Part shown: one piece after another, positions 45,366-56,484 of the stretch
How the letters are laid out: the number at the start of each line of letters is the position of its first letter
How positions within the stretch are numbered: position 1 is the stretch's first letter
DNA from: Lepisosteus oculatus
Lineage: Eukaryota; Chordata; Actinopteri; Semionotiformes; Lepisosteidae
DNA length: 64,000 nt
NCBI RefSeq assembly: GCF_040954835.1
Contig: NC_090697.1
Location: 4,352,501-4,416,500, forward strand
Reading direction: 5' to 3'
Position numbers and translations under genes: made by a program
The notes under the pieces: generated by a model
Seen by the model: only the letters and a program-made list of their open reading frames with translations
What the model was told of the DNA's origin: nothing
The model's database searches: none

Positions 45366-46896
45366 CAGATGTAGCCATTCAAAATGCACGGTAAGCTAGT
45401 CGAAGAAGTGGGCGACTCAAACATCGGAGCCCAGTGGGTACAGCAGCAGCAGCAACAATAATAGCGTGTATTCTTATAATTATAGTCAAGAATAACAAAA
45501 CAAAATTTAAAAGACAGCTGAAATTAAAAAAGAAGCATTTTGAATCTATTAGCTGGTATTAATAAACTAATATGGTTAATAATTATCAGATACATTATTA
45601 TAATTCAGAGTCATTTGTTTTCTCCAGTTTTCATAACCTTCACTTATTAAAAGGCCTATTTATGAGACCACGATTTTTCGGATGTCAATAACTTTGTGAA
45701 AAATGACACAGAGTCTTCAAACCACAGGCATTTAAAAGATATTGATTTGTGAAAATCTTCACAGCTTTTATTTAAACAATATCCAGTACCTGGCTGCATT
45801 TTTAGAAGCCTTTTTTTTAATGATGTAAACCCATTTTTTATGGCTTTTAAAGTCATGCAATTTCTAATTTAGGATGGGATACGTTATTTCTATTTTTTGA
45901 TTTTCCTTAAAAAATAAAAGAATCAGTTGCCTACTGTGCCACACAATATTATGTTACATTTTTTATATTTCTTAAAATCTTCAGAATGCTTTGACTGATG
46001 CATAAAAATTACTGATCCATAATGTGTTATCGCGTAATGAACTCACTTACACCAGGGATTCGCTTTATTCAAACTAAGGTTTATAAAAATGCAACCAGGT
46101 ACTAGATACTGTTTAAATAAAAGCTGTGAAAAATGTTTGCAAATTGCGTTCTTTAAAATCCCTGTGATTTGAAGTCTCTGTGTCATTTTTTGCAAAGTTA
46201 TTGACAACTGAAACATCGTATCTCGTAAATAGGCATTTTAAAAAGAAAGCGAAGGTTATGCAAACCGGAGAAAACAAATGACTCTTAAAAAGATACAAGA
46301 AGTTTGAAATTATTATTTATTATTAATAAATTAATACTGTTAATAACTGTTAATAAAGATCAGATACATAATTATAATATCAGTGGTCTTTTTAATACTA
46401 CTTTGTTATTCTCAATTATAATTATAATATATACAACAATATATTTGTTGTAAAGACATGTTAAATTGCCCTACTGGGATGAATAAAATATTTTAAATTG
46501 AATTGAATTAAACTGGTTGAACTGGTTTTGTGCTCATTTACATTTTTATTTCATTATTAATATAGTTAAACATTGAATAAGTTGTGATATATATAAACAA
46601 TAAATAATATAGTATGCATTATATTTATTACTTTGTTGGAAAAAAAAGTTGTGCCTTAAGCAGGAATTGAATTTGGATATACGAGATGGAGACCTTGCCA
46701 TAAAACCCATTGCACCAACTAGTCCCTCAGAATCACACTTGAAACAAACAGCTTAAATTGTTTCAAAAGTACTCATTAATGAATGAGTCAAAGAAAAAAT
46801 AAAACATGTATACAAAGAAAGTGGACTGCGGTAATACTACCATCTACAGTATACAGAATTCTGGATTTTACCATGCAGTTTGAATGGCTACATCTG
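45366..46896. mobile_element. Complete palindromic TIR-family element
   Basis: It starts CAGATGTAGCCATTCAAAAT and ends AGTTTGAATGGCTACATCTG, with TA on both outer sides. Long inverted arms extend inward: 45600-45830 pairs with the reverse complement of about 46085-46320, including GAGTCATTTGTTTTCTCC and AAATAAAAGCTGTGAA. The right arm has extra sequence with a tRNA-like module. The ends, TA flanks and long arms define the element at about 1.53 kb. No transposase frame was seen, so it is probably non-autonomous and foldback-like. Confidence 0.75.
46651..46728 (-). repeat. tRNA-like module in palindromic element
   Basis: The reverse complement reads GGGACTAGTTGGTGCAATGG (D-arm and box A), CAAGGTCTCCATCTCG and AAATTCAATTCCTGC (box-B-like), with AAGGCAC after it. 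The layout is that of a degenerate tRNA. Confidence 0.5.
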
Positions 46897-46974
46897 TATA
46901 CATGATGTAAAAAACTACATTTCCCAGAATCCCACACACTAAGTTGTCAAATCAGAGTGGCAGACTGATAATAA

Positions 46975-47400
46975 TAATAATTACTTACACTTATATAGCG
47001 CTTTTCTGGACACTCCTGTCACGGACGTCCAAAGGGACTAACCGTGGGGAGGAGGAGAGCGGAAAAGACCCATATGCGTAGCGGCGAGACGGGAAAAAGG
47101 CCCGGGCTCATTAGTGCAAAGAGTTCAGGAATGCCGTATAGAAACCTATAACCTCAGGGAGCGGACGTGGGGCGCCCTGGTGCTAGGCGGGTCTCAGGAC
47201 ATCCGAACGTCAATGCTGAGCGCAGACAGTGCAAGACCTGGAAATATATAGCCCAAGGGAAAGAGAGGGACAGGAAGGACAGCAGACCGGAAACTAGGGA
47301 AAGGACAGAGAAGGAGCGCCCTCTGGCTGCAGAGGGCGTGACAACTCCACTCACCACCACCACTGTGCAGCATTGTACCAGGAAGTACCAGGAAGAGGAT
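46975..47400 (-). repeat. SINE tail split by solo LTR
   Basis: The minus-strand fish SINE/LINE tail (plus view TTACACTTATATAGCGCTTT, then TCTGGACACTCC) is interrupted at 47017. It resumes after 47343 with the duplicated ACTCC and ACTCACCACCACCACTG. Confidence 0.7.
47017..47343 (+). mobile_element. Solo LTR with 5-bp target duplication
   Basis: This 327-bp stretch starts TGTCACGGACG and ends AGAGGGCGTGACA. It is flanked by ACTCC on both sides (47012-47016 and 47344-47348). The GC-rich character and TG...CA ends with a 5-bp duplication indicate a solo LTR fossil, probably Ty3/gypsy. It is younger than the SINE it interrupts. Its relation to the LTR at 6236 was not tested. Confidence 0.8.
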
Positions 47401-47547
47401 TTCTTTCTATTCAAAACGTGTATTTTAAAAGTTTAAGAAGTAAAAACCTTACAGCGTACACAGATTTCTAAACTGATCAGGATCGTTATCTTTGTCTTAT
47501 GCATAATAATGTTCACCGCTCTGTCCAGCAAATTAATAATAAACTTT

Positions 47548-47613
47548 ATTTTATATAGCGTTTTAAACGAATAAGTAATTATTTTATATAGCGTTTTAAA
47601 CGAATAAGTAATT
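47548..47613 (+). repeat. 33-bp perfect tandem duplication
   Basis: Two identical copies of ATTTTATATAGCGTTTTAAA followed by CGAATAAGTAATT. The unit itself resembles the SINE tail (TATATAGCG). Confidence 0.9.
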
Positions 47614-49560
47614 AGATTGCTCATTTTACTATTTTACTCTCGCAAAGTCCTCCAATTATCATAATCCCGCCCCTTATGCAAATTCAAACCTTCCTCCCAT
47701 CCCAGTTTATCCTGTTTATCATAAACAAAATCCACCTCAATTTTCAACATGAAGCATTACACAAAATCAATACCTCAACACTCCATACTCAACAACGATA
47801 ATTCACAAACAGCCAGAACACGTAACTACACATTCCCAAACAGACCTAATTTCCATAGCCCCGCCCCTTATGCAAAACCAACATCCCTCCCCTGTTCTCT
47901 CTCTCCCCTGGCGCTTGTAATTGTTTTTATTTTCAAATAAATTTTAGCAAAGTCATGTATTTTAAAAATCTTAAGATTTTTATATTTATGTCTTTATTTA
48001 GTGGTTTCATTAGTGACAAAGGCTAAACTTTCTTGGAAAAATGTCGTTTATGTAAACCATGTTTGCTATTAATTCATTCAGGGCTAAAATATGTTCATTG
48101 TCTTCTAATGAAAGAAGGGTTCCTTTCGCCGTAGTCGGGTTGAAATTAGAAGCTTGCCACGCCCGGACTGTTACACCAACGCATTAGCATGTTAAAGCGA
48201 TTTCATTGAGGAGCCTAGCCTTTAACTAGTAAGTACTGTACTTACTGGGTTTTTGAGGGGGGGAGGTGTCTTTCGCTGGAAATCTCGCCTCCTACTTTGA
48301 AAATACCCGTGAAACCGGTTCAATTCATCACAGCCAGCACTCCTGCAGAGAGGGGGGTTGTACTTGCAGTGTATACAGTACACGCGTTATGCTCTTCGTT
48401 AATGTCTAAGCCGGAAGATATCATTATATCTCATTTTGTATTTCTTAAAAAAAAAATCGTTTTCCCAGCCTAACAGTATTGTTTTTAACCTGTAAAGCGC
48501 TTTGAGGAGCCACCTTTAAAGGCGCCATATACAATAAAGTTCATTATTATTACTATTGTAAATTTGCTGGACAGAGAGGTGAACATTATTACACAGAAGA
48601 CAAAGATAGCGATTTACGTTGCATTGTGTATCGTGCTGCTTTAATACAGTTTTAAATAATTAAAAGTCTAAACAGTATCAGCTTTATTTATGGGTTTTAA
48701 ATAAAGGTGATTTAAATGCGATTTAAATCAATATAAATGTTTATATTGTAATGCATAGGTGACTATTCATTGTTATTAAAATGACTTAAATTCGATCATG
48801 TGATATTTAGAAATATACATTTGTTTGGTGCGAGTGAAGTTTTATTTAATCTCTGAGCCATACTGATTCTTCTGGAAGCCAGTTTCCGCCAGGGAGTAAA
48901 AAAAAAAAAAAACACACTATGGTATTCTCTCCAATGTAGTGCAGTTAAAAACATACCTCTGATGCTGCTCCTAAATGAATATCGTTTATGACCATCAGAA
49001 GCTTTATGCTCCTTTTCTTTTTTCCAGTGGATTGAACAGGGAGAGGCATTTCATGATGTACTTTTCACTGATGAAACAACAGTGGCTCTGGAACAGTTTT
49101 CAACCATGTCGTTTTATAAAAAGGGGATATATTCACACGTTACTGAAGCTAAAAGTTTAGCCTTTGTCACTAATGTAACCACTAAATAAAGACATATAGA
49201 AATCCCTACGTTACAGACTATATATGGCTGGTATTGGTAGTTTAAAGAAAAAATACACACCAGTATTCCACTTTCTCCCTAAACATTTTAAGCATCAGAG
49301 TCTTACATGTGGTTATTTCGGAAACGTTTGTACGTGCTCCTTCTGACCATGTTACTGTTTACTGTTACTGACCATATGAAGTTTAAGTGTCTGTGGGCAC
49401 TTTTCCTGTCCGTGGGGGGTGGACCGTCTTTCATTAGAAGGTTAGTCTGTTCTACTCTGAGAATGTAGAGGGGGTGGAAAGTGCCCACGGTCATTTAATT
49501 AGTATTAAAATCTTAGTTATCTTTCTAGTTCACAGGTTTGCATGCATAATTTAATTTTGA
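47614..49560. other. Mosaic of TIR-family internal pieces and SINE tail
   Basis: 48485-48550 is a SINE tail (GTAAAGCGCTTTGAGGAGCC). 48700-48870 repeats the block at 5370-5510. About 47965-48045 recurs at 51135-51215 and inverted at about 49110-49190. A GGGAGTAAAAAAA block at 48890 recurs at 6788. No gene is supported. Confidence 0.5.
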
Positions 49561-50078
49561 AAGCCACTGAGACATCAGGTACTACTGTTGTATTTATGAA
49601 AAAGAAACAAAACAAAAAACATACTAACAACTGTGCCATCCTACTCCTTAGTTAATACATTTCATTATTCATAAACAGTTAACATTGTTAGCAAAATATT
49701 TTGAATTACATTTAACCCTATTTTTTCTTTAGTTTTGTATTTAACTTATTATATGATAGTCAGACTTAATGTATATTTGAACAATGAAAATATATTTTTA
49801 CAAGATTTTACATTAAGCACTTAAAATTAATATGGTTAATAATAGTAAACTGTAACATGCTGTAACAAGATCGGTTAAACTGCGAAGAAAATGCTTTCAG
49901 AGAAAATGTTTCAGGTGTGAAGAACATAGATCTCCAATGCAATTTCAACCAAACCTGTTCCCACACACCCTGCCCCCACTACCATTAGAATATACACAAA
50001 CATTTTAACGTTTCATTCTGAGCAGAAGACCCTCACACCTGAAGAGTGCTGGCTGTGACGAATTAAACCGGTTTTACA

Positions 50079-50143
50079 GGTTTCAATCACAGACCATGTG
50101 ACATGGGAGTCAGTAAACTAACACACAGCGCCACCGGATTTGA
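50079..50143 (-). repeat. tRNA-like module
   Basis: The reverse complement GGTGGCGCTGTGTGTTAG, ACTGACTCCCATGTCAC and GTGATTGAAACC has the same layout as 16101-16181, with box B degraded. Confidence 0.4.
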
Positions 50144-50399
50144 TAACGCTATAAAAACGCTATAAAATAATGTGACTTGGCACAGAACAAGTTTACAGCA
50201 CAGTACAAAAATAAATGCTGACCATGACTTTAGAAGCATAAATTGCCTTACACTCAATTTAAACACAAGCTGTCTTTAGCCCTCTAAGCTGGTTCATACA
50301 GAAATGTAGAGATCCAGGCTCAGAACACACAGCTTCATTAGCGAATACATATGCAGGACAACTAGAGAAGACGTTTTACATAGGATGGATTTTTACAAA

Positions 50400-50489
50400 C
50401 ATCCCATCAGTGACATCACTGAAGTCAACTCCTAGGTACTGTAACATCCCATCAGTGACATCACTGAAGTCAACTCCTAGGTACTGTAA
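50400..50489 (+). repeat. 45-bp perfect tandem duplication
   Basis: Two identical copies of CATCCCATCAGTGACATCAC followed by TGAAGTCAACTCCTAGGTAC and TGTAA. Confidence 0.95.
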
Positions 50490-51339
50490 CTGTCGTGTGG
50501 ATAGTTTCACAAGAATCAGACAAAGGTTTAAGCATCGCTTGTTCTAGATAAAACTGCAAAAAAAAAACAACAACCCATAATGTACTTCTTTGCGGCTCTG
50601 TTTGCCCAAATCATATATTCACAACGTGAAATCTAGAAAATAATATTACGTAACCAAAATCCGCAATATGGAAACAGAACCTGTGTAATTGTTGATTGAT
50701 GATGTACTCGTAACATTTTTTCAAGACGAACTACAACATTTAAAAAATGACTTGTATGTACTTGATATCTCTAATCAATCCACGGGTCCCAGTACAAAAC
50801 GAAACTAAAACGCATAGCGTTTCGCGCTTCTTATTAGTTGCTCAAAAGTAATTTGACCGTATGAAATGCATAATATAAACCTAGAAACATATACGTGAGC
50901 AGTACTTAAGCACTGTAGTATCGGTGTTAAGATATACTCTCAAATACTGTAAATCAAGTTAAAAATATCTCAAGACCGATTCTGGTCATAATGAAACCAT
51001 GTTTCGTTTATGTTTTCTTTTTCATCTTGAAATAACTCATTTCTAAATACCTTTTTCACTGTTAACATCTTGCAGCAACTCTGCAACAAAATATACACTC
51101 TGACAGTTCATCCTGCTACCAACATTAAATAAAACAAATCTTAAGATTTCTATATTTATGTCTTTATTTAGTGGTTTCATTAGTGACAAAGGCTAAACTT
51201 TCTTGGAAAAATGTATTTTATGTGTTGCGGAAAAAACTGACTTGCTTTAACAAAATATGTTTACAAATCCTTTCACCTGGCATTTTCGTAGTTAGAAATT
51301 ATGGAACGCTCTGTTAAAAGCAAGGGAGTTTTTATGTCC

Positions 51340-52229
51340 GTTGCAGTTCTTTTGCAACATGAATATAATTATATCGTTATTAATTTCTTGAGATACGCGA
51401 TTCCATATTATATTCCCTTTTAATCAAATTCTAAAAGTATGCTTGTTGACTCCGGTATCACGTTAGTTAAAGACTTCGAAGCTTACAATGTTTAGGGAGA
51501 AATGGAATACTGGTGTGTATTTTTCCTTTAAAGTGCCGATTCCTGGAATCTGACTGGCTGACACCCCTCTGAAGTGGTTCCATAAAATCTGGTATACGGA
51601 AAAGAAAGCGTTGATAAATACAAGTGTCTTTTAATACACTCTTTGCTGTGCTCTTGAGGATCCTTGTGATATTTTAAGCTCTAGTTGAATGATAGGTGTC
51701 GCATTTTAAATCATTTTCGTAGCTAGAAATTATGAAACGCCCTGTTAAAAGCAAGGAAGTTTTTATGCCCGTTGAAGTAAAACAAAATGCCTGACAAAGT
51801 ATGGCTTGGACAGATTCCAAGTGCTTGTACAAATGTGCTAAAGAAATTATACTTTGAGTATACAGCTTGTCCAAAGTCATCCATTATTAATACTATTATT
51901 AATATCTTCAGTAAAGGCTTTGATGCATAAATATTTCTGATAAAGGTAGGTTGTGTACTTTTGTCCAACTGAGCAATCTTGCTTTCATAAAATATACCAA
52001 CATTTTAATGACTGATGATTAACATGCTGTAATACACAGTTCAAAATTAAAGGCTCAAATGCTGTAAATGAGAGGTTAAGCTCCCCCTGGCGGTTTTACA
52101 AGGCGACGCCGGATAGTTTCCGGCAGAGCGTCAAATGATACGTGACACCACGTGATACCGCGTGACACTGCGACACGCCCACCGGGGTATGCCGCGAAAT
52201 ACCTCACCCATTTTGAATGGCTGCATCTG
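51340..52229. mobile_element. TIR-family element, right arm
   Basis: It ends CCCATTTTGAATGGCTGCAT and CTG followed by TA. The inner part includes the same TATATTCCCTTTTAATCAAA and GGGAGAAATGGAATACTGG blocks as 5760-5880. The reverse complement near 51940-52090 matches the body of the left arms at 28800 and 35560. It abuts a misoriented copy of TAAR upstream DNA at 52230. Confidence 0.6.
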
Positions 52230-52510
52230 TATGCTATATGAAGGTGGAAAGCTAAATTATATTTACTTAGTGTTATTAAATAACAAGAAAAAGGAAAGTA
52301 CACCAAATAATTATAGCACACTGAAATAATAGGAAGTAGAGTATGTGTTAGAATCAGAGGTTTAACTGCAGCCTGCTGTCATGGATGTTAAAAGGGAAAG
52401 AAGGCTGAAAACAATGCATTTAAAAGTAAATCTTAGAGACACTAACTAGTCATGTATTTGTCTTTAATGCACTAAATCTTTAGTGCTCAGTGTTATTGTC
52501 ACAATATCAA
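52230..52510 (-). repeat. Inverted copy of TAAR upstream flank
   Basis: Read on the minus strand this matches the DNA upstream of TAAR copies 5 and 7 (GATTTAGTGCATTAAA and CAGCAGGCTGCAGTTA). It also matches the plus-strand DNA at 56057-56170 upstream of copy 6 (ACTTCCTATTATTT, TAAATATAATTTAG and TTTCCACCTTCATAT). It starts exactly at the end of the TIR element. Confidence 0.65.
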
Positions 52511-53250
52511 AAATGTGTCAGGCCTCCCTGGCTGCTGGGCTGTGGAACAAGCTAGAAAACACATAAAACTGTTTTTGACTTTGACCCTGGCTTTAAACTC
52601 TGAGTGAACCTGGTTACAGCCCTTGCTTCGCTTGGATTCTGAATCTGATCCTTACCTGTACCACACTCTGGACTCCCTAGGTAGCCACAACATCACATCT
52701 GCCTGCATGTGTGGCTACTCGGCTCGCCAGTCTGCAAGCAGCTTGCTCTCCAACCACAAAATGCATGATCCCCACTCCTCCCTGTCTCAGTAATGTGTTC
52801 TGTTTGCAGACTCCCCAACTTTGCTGCCTGTTCATCCTGGAATTCGGTTCTTAACTTCTAGGTTGCATAGAGTCCAATCTTGGGAGATTTCAAAATCATT
52901 ATTAAATTTAACACTAAACTATAAAATTGGGAAGGGCAAAATATTTTTTGACAAAAGCAAATGTTCAGGCTGTCTACAACATCTTTAAGACAATTGTGGC
53001 AGTTTAGCTATTACACAAGTCCTAACATATCAACAGAGTATTTGTCTTTCTTACATGTTTCTTGCTGCCATTGTAACATTATTGGAGCATTTGTTTTTCT
53101 CCAATATCACAAACTGTCTAACTTTATTAGTGAATGCTCTCCAGGTTATCATTGTACATAATTTATTGCTCGAGTTTTCTACTGTCACTTTCAAGACCCA
53201 GAGTATTAAAAATGAAAGATACAGGTGTGATTCTCATAAGGTCTGGGGAG
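52511..53250. other. Intergenic, no gene seen
   Basis: A less AT-rich stretch (52570-52860) shares GCCAGTCTGCAAGCAGC with 54347 and may be a repeat. No coding evidence. Confidence 0.4.
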
Positions 53251-53745
53251 AGAGGGAAGAGGATGGAAGAAATGTGTTAAATTGATCTTGTTTTTGAGTT
53301 AAAGTTTTTGTCTTTTAATGATCAAATTAAAAAAACAACTAAAAATAATAGCCCAGTCTTTGCCGTGGATCATTTGTTAGGATAGTTTAAAGTATTAAAT
53401 TTAATCAATTTAAGACTGTGATATTTAAATTAATCACCAGCTACCAAATGGGCTAGATAAGAAGATTGGCCTCCTCCTCACAATAAAATAAAAGTGTTAC
53501 CTTTATTGTGTTCTTATAATAATAAAGTTTCACCATATTTCTATTTATGAATGTAGTGAAAGTGAGTGTTACTACAAGTTACTTTGTGAAATGTTCTATT
53601 TTCCAAAAATTATGTAGTTTATATCGGCCTAAGTCACTGAGAAATTGTTTAGGCAGATACTTTTGGACTAATTTCTTAGACTTTAATAAACTCTGTTAGC
53701 AACCCTTTCTTTCAAGGTCTAAAAGTTTCCAGACGATGCTCTAAT
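53250..53745 (+). repeat. Segmental duplication unit upstream of TAAR copy 6
   Basis: Paralogue of 39400-40110 without the 5S SINE. It retains the AATAGCCCAGTCTTTGCC and CAACCCTTTCTTTCAAGG blocks in order. Confidence 0.7.
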
Positions 53746-55030
53746 TGCAGCTTGGGTTGAAGTGAACTCAAGTTTCTGTTATTACTAAAACTTTGCTTTG
53801 TCTCTTTTCGATGTGTTCAGCCCCGTAATCTGTAAAAGTTCTTTTAATGATAAGTACCGTTCTACAAGACTCATAATGTAGCTAGCTGTGTGCAGAGCCC
53901 TCCAGATCCCCCTAAGCGAATTATGCCTCAAGAAGTAAACTCCTTAAATGTGTGTCACATACTAATCTATCCACCTTATGAATCTTTGATGATCTTGAGA
54001 AAGATGACAACATCTGGTGGATTGACATGAGAAGAAAGAGAGATTAAGTGCTTTTCCTCACTTTTATAGGGGAAGGAGCGGAAATAGTGAGCCTGGTAAA
54101 GAGGAGAGCTCATGGGACAGTCCAACACCAAACACATAGTGGATTGCTGGGCACATGGTGAAGTGGGAACCAGCATTTTGAGCCAGCATGGTTGTGGAGG
54201 GCGCTGTCTTCTCCCCATCTCCTGTCTCTGCTCAACAGCCTTGCAGTGGCCCACCCACTCGTCGTCTAGCTGACCCCCAGCTCCCAGCTGCCTGGCAGAG
54301 TAATCACAGACAGTCTCACCACGATCTCTGTCTCATCACCCTTGCCAGTCTGCAAGCAGCCTCCTCTGGTTGCTACTGTATGCTTGTGGTGCAGGGAACA
54401 AAATAGGCCCTTTTCATTACAAAGGGGCATGCTATACACAGAGCAGGAGAATACTGTACGTGGGCATGCAGAGAGTGATGCACATGAGAAGAAAGAGGGA
54501 GAGTGTGTGAGCTTGCCCCCCTATATTAATAAGGGAGGAAGAGGAAAAAGTGAGCGCCATAAATGGCTAAAGAATAGAAGGTACAGGACAGACAAACACC
54601 GGGGGGTGCACAGTTCCCCATTTCATTTATTTTTGTTGTTTATTTTGACAGAGTACTTCGAGTACCAATCGAGTACTTCCTACTTTGAAAATACCTGTGA
54701 AACCGGTTTAATTCGTCACAGCCAGCACTCCCGCAGAGAGGGGGGTTGTACTCGTTAATGTCTTAGCACAAAGCAGAAACTTCTTGTATTTTCCGATGAC
54801 ATACAAGTGGAAAGATTACAGATTTTAATCGTCTTTTTTCTGAACCAGGGAAAATCTGATCATGTTTCTCTATAACAATAATAAAAAACTTTATTTTACA
54901 TATCACCTTTAAAAGTGGCATCTCAAAACAATACAGTAGATGTAAACCACATATTACAAAGTAAATACCCAGACAAACGCAAACACGTTTTTAATAAGAT
55001 GCTTTTATTCGTTCATAATCCGACGATCTC
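53746..55030. other. Repeat mosaic, no gene
   Basis: 54690-54755 (GAAACCGGTTTAATTCGTCA, then CAGCCAGCACTCCCGC) recurs at about 48310-48365 and inverted at 50050-50082. 54885-54925 is a minus-strand SINE tail. The open frames here have no recognisable domain. Confidence 0.45.
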
Positions 55031-55034
55031 AGGA

Positions 55035-55212
55035 AGACTAATGGGGGTCTGGCTTTTTTTCTGGAAAACCATAACTCTGGTCTTGTCCAGATTGACTGTC
55101 AGCGCTCAGGTCTGACAGTGCTGCTCCAGCAACGCCAGGTTCTGCCGCAGCCTCTTTTCTGTGGGCAACAGCAGGACCAAGTCGTCTGCAAAGAGCAGGA
55201 ACTCGATTTCTG
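55035..55212 (-). mobile_element. Non-LTR retrotransposon RT fragment
   Basis: The minus strand encodes EIEFLLFADDLVLL, LPTEKRLRQNLALLEQHCQT, one in-frame stop where Trp is usual, then ALTVNLDKTRVMVFQK. This is the catalytic FADD box and the following block of a LINE reverse transcriptase. Only about 55 codons remain, so it is inactive. Confidence 0.85.
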
Positions 55213-55499
55213 TAATTAATGCAGATCAGTAAATCAAGGGACAAAACAGTTATTGCGCCCGGCTCCTCAATGGGCTTTGACGTGCTAATGCGTTGGTTTA
55301 ACAGTCCGGGTGTGGCAATGTTTTTTATTATTGTTATAGAAAAACATGATCAGATTTTCCCCTGTTCAGAAAAAAGATCTAAAGTACTGTACTGTATACT
55401 AGTTTGTCACTCTTCTCATCCCCTCTTTGCTAAATGGCTTTTGAATAGAGTCACATGAAGACAGAGGTGAAACAGCCCTACACAGCCCTGTCGCAGTAC

Positions 55500-56056
55500 A
55501 CGAATATAATTATATCTTATTAATTTCCATATAAATATTCAATACTTAAACGGGCACAGTTAAGACATTAAATATACATATACATACTGTATACAGTACA
55601 GTTTGCATACGGTAATATGTTTATGTTCCTAAATCAATCTCTTTTATAAGCATGTGAAAGGCATGGTGAATCGATTCTCAAAAATTACTGTACTTTGCAT
55701 GATTGGAAACAAATGCGTAATGCTGTGGTGTTACTTTTACAAAGACGGTCAATGAAAAAAAGAATGTGGACCAGGGCAATACTTTGAGTTTACACTTACA
55801 GCTTGTCCAAGGTCATTCATTATTAATACTATTAGTAATATCTTTGTTAAAGACTTTGATGGCGACAGCCCAAACATGAGAGGTTGAGCTTAATTAGCTC
55901 CACCTTGCGGAAATTCCGGATACTATTATTTTGCTTGCGGTATTATAGGAGAATTTACGGTAACTAGCGGTATTTACCGGTAACTCGCGGTAGACTGCGT
56001 ACAGCGCACTGGAAAATAATGTGGTATCGCCCGCGCATTTTGAATGGCTGCATCTG
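55500..56056. mobile_element. TIR-family element, right arm
   Basis: It ends CGCGCATTTTGAATGGCTGC and ATCTG followed by TA. Body pieces are shared with 51830-52090, such as TCATTCATTATTAATACTAT. It carries short GCGGTA repeats near 55950-55990. The 5' end is unclear. It lies directly upstream of TAAR copy 6, about 200 bp before the conserved promoter block. Confidence 0.6.
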
Positions 56057-56258
56057 TACTTCCTATTATTTTAGTGTGCTATATTTTTTTGTTAGTCATT
56101 TTCTTTTATGTGTTATTTTTTAACAATAAGTAAATATAATTTAGGTTTCCACCTTCATATGGCATATTTCATATATTACGTTCGCTTAGAAACTCATTAT
56201 TTATAATTATTATTTTTAAAAAACAGTTGAGACAGAGGGAGGGGATAGCTTTGCCATG

Positions 56259-56355
56259 TAACCTCAGGAGAATAGAGATTATTAGGACAAGCAAACTGTC
56301 ATCAAATCCTGCTCACAGCAGGAGGAGTCAACACACTTCTTGTGTAATAAATTTC
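56259..56355 (+). promoter_or_regulatory. Conserved TAAR upstream block (copy 6)
   Basis: TAACCTCAGGAGAATAGAG, TTAGGACAAGCAAACTGTC, CACAGCAGGAGGAGTCAAC and a degenerate TATA-like GTAATAAAT at 56344-56352, about 135 bp before the ATG at 56485. Confidence 0.6.
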
Positions 56356-56484
56356 ACATCACCAACAAGGAATTCCCAGACACTGTGAAGCGGACCAAGT
56401 AGAATTGACTGTGTCTACATATTATTACAAATTTATGGTTATAGCCATACAGTACCAGTTTAAAATTTGAATAGTGACACATCA

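Noticed and set aside
47167-47436. 89-codon plus-strand frame
   Set aside because: Most of it is the solo LTR at 47017-47343.
56467-56484. Upstream TTG start for TAAR copy 6 giving six extra residues
   Set aside because: The ATG at 56485 aligns exactly with the starts of copies 2, 5 and 7 and has the same context as copy 5.
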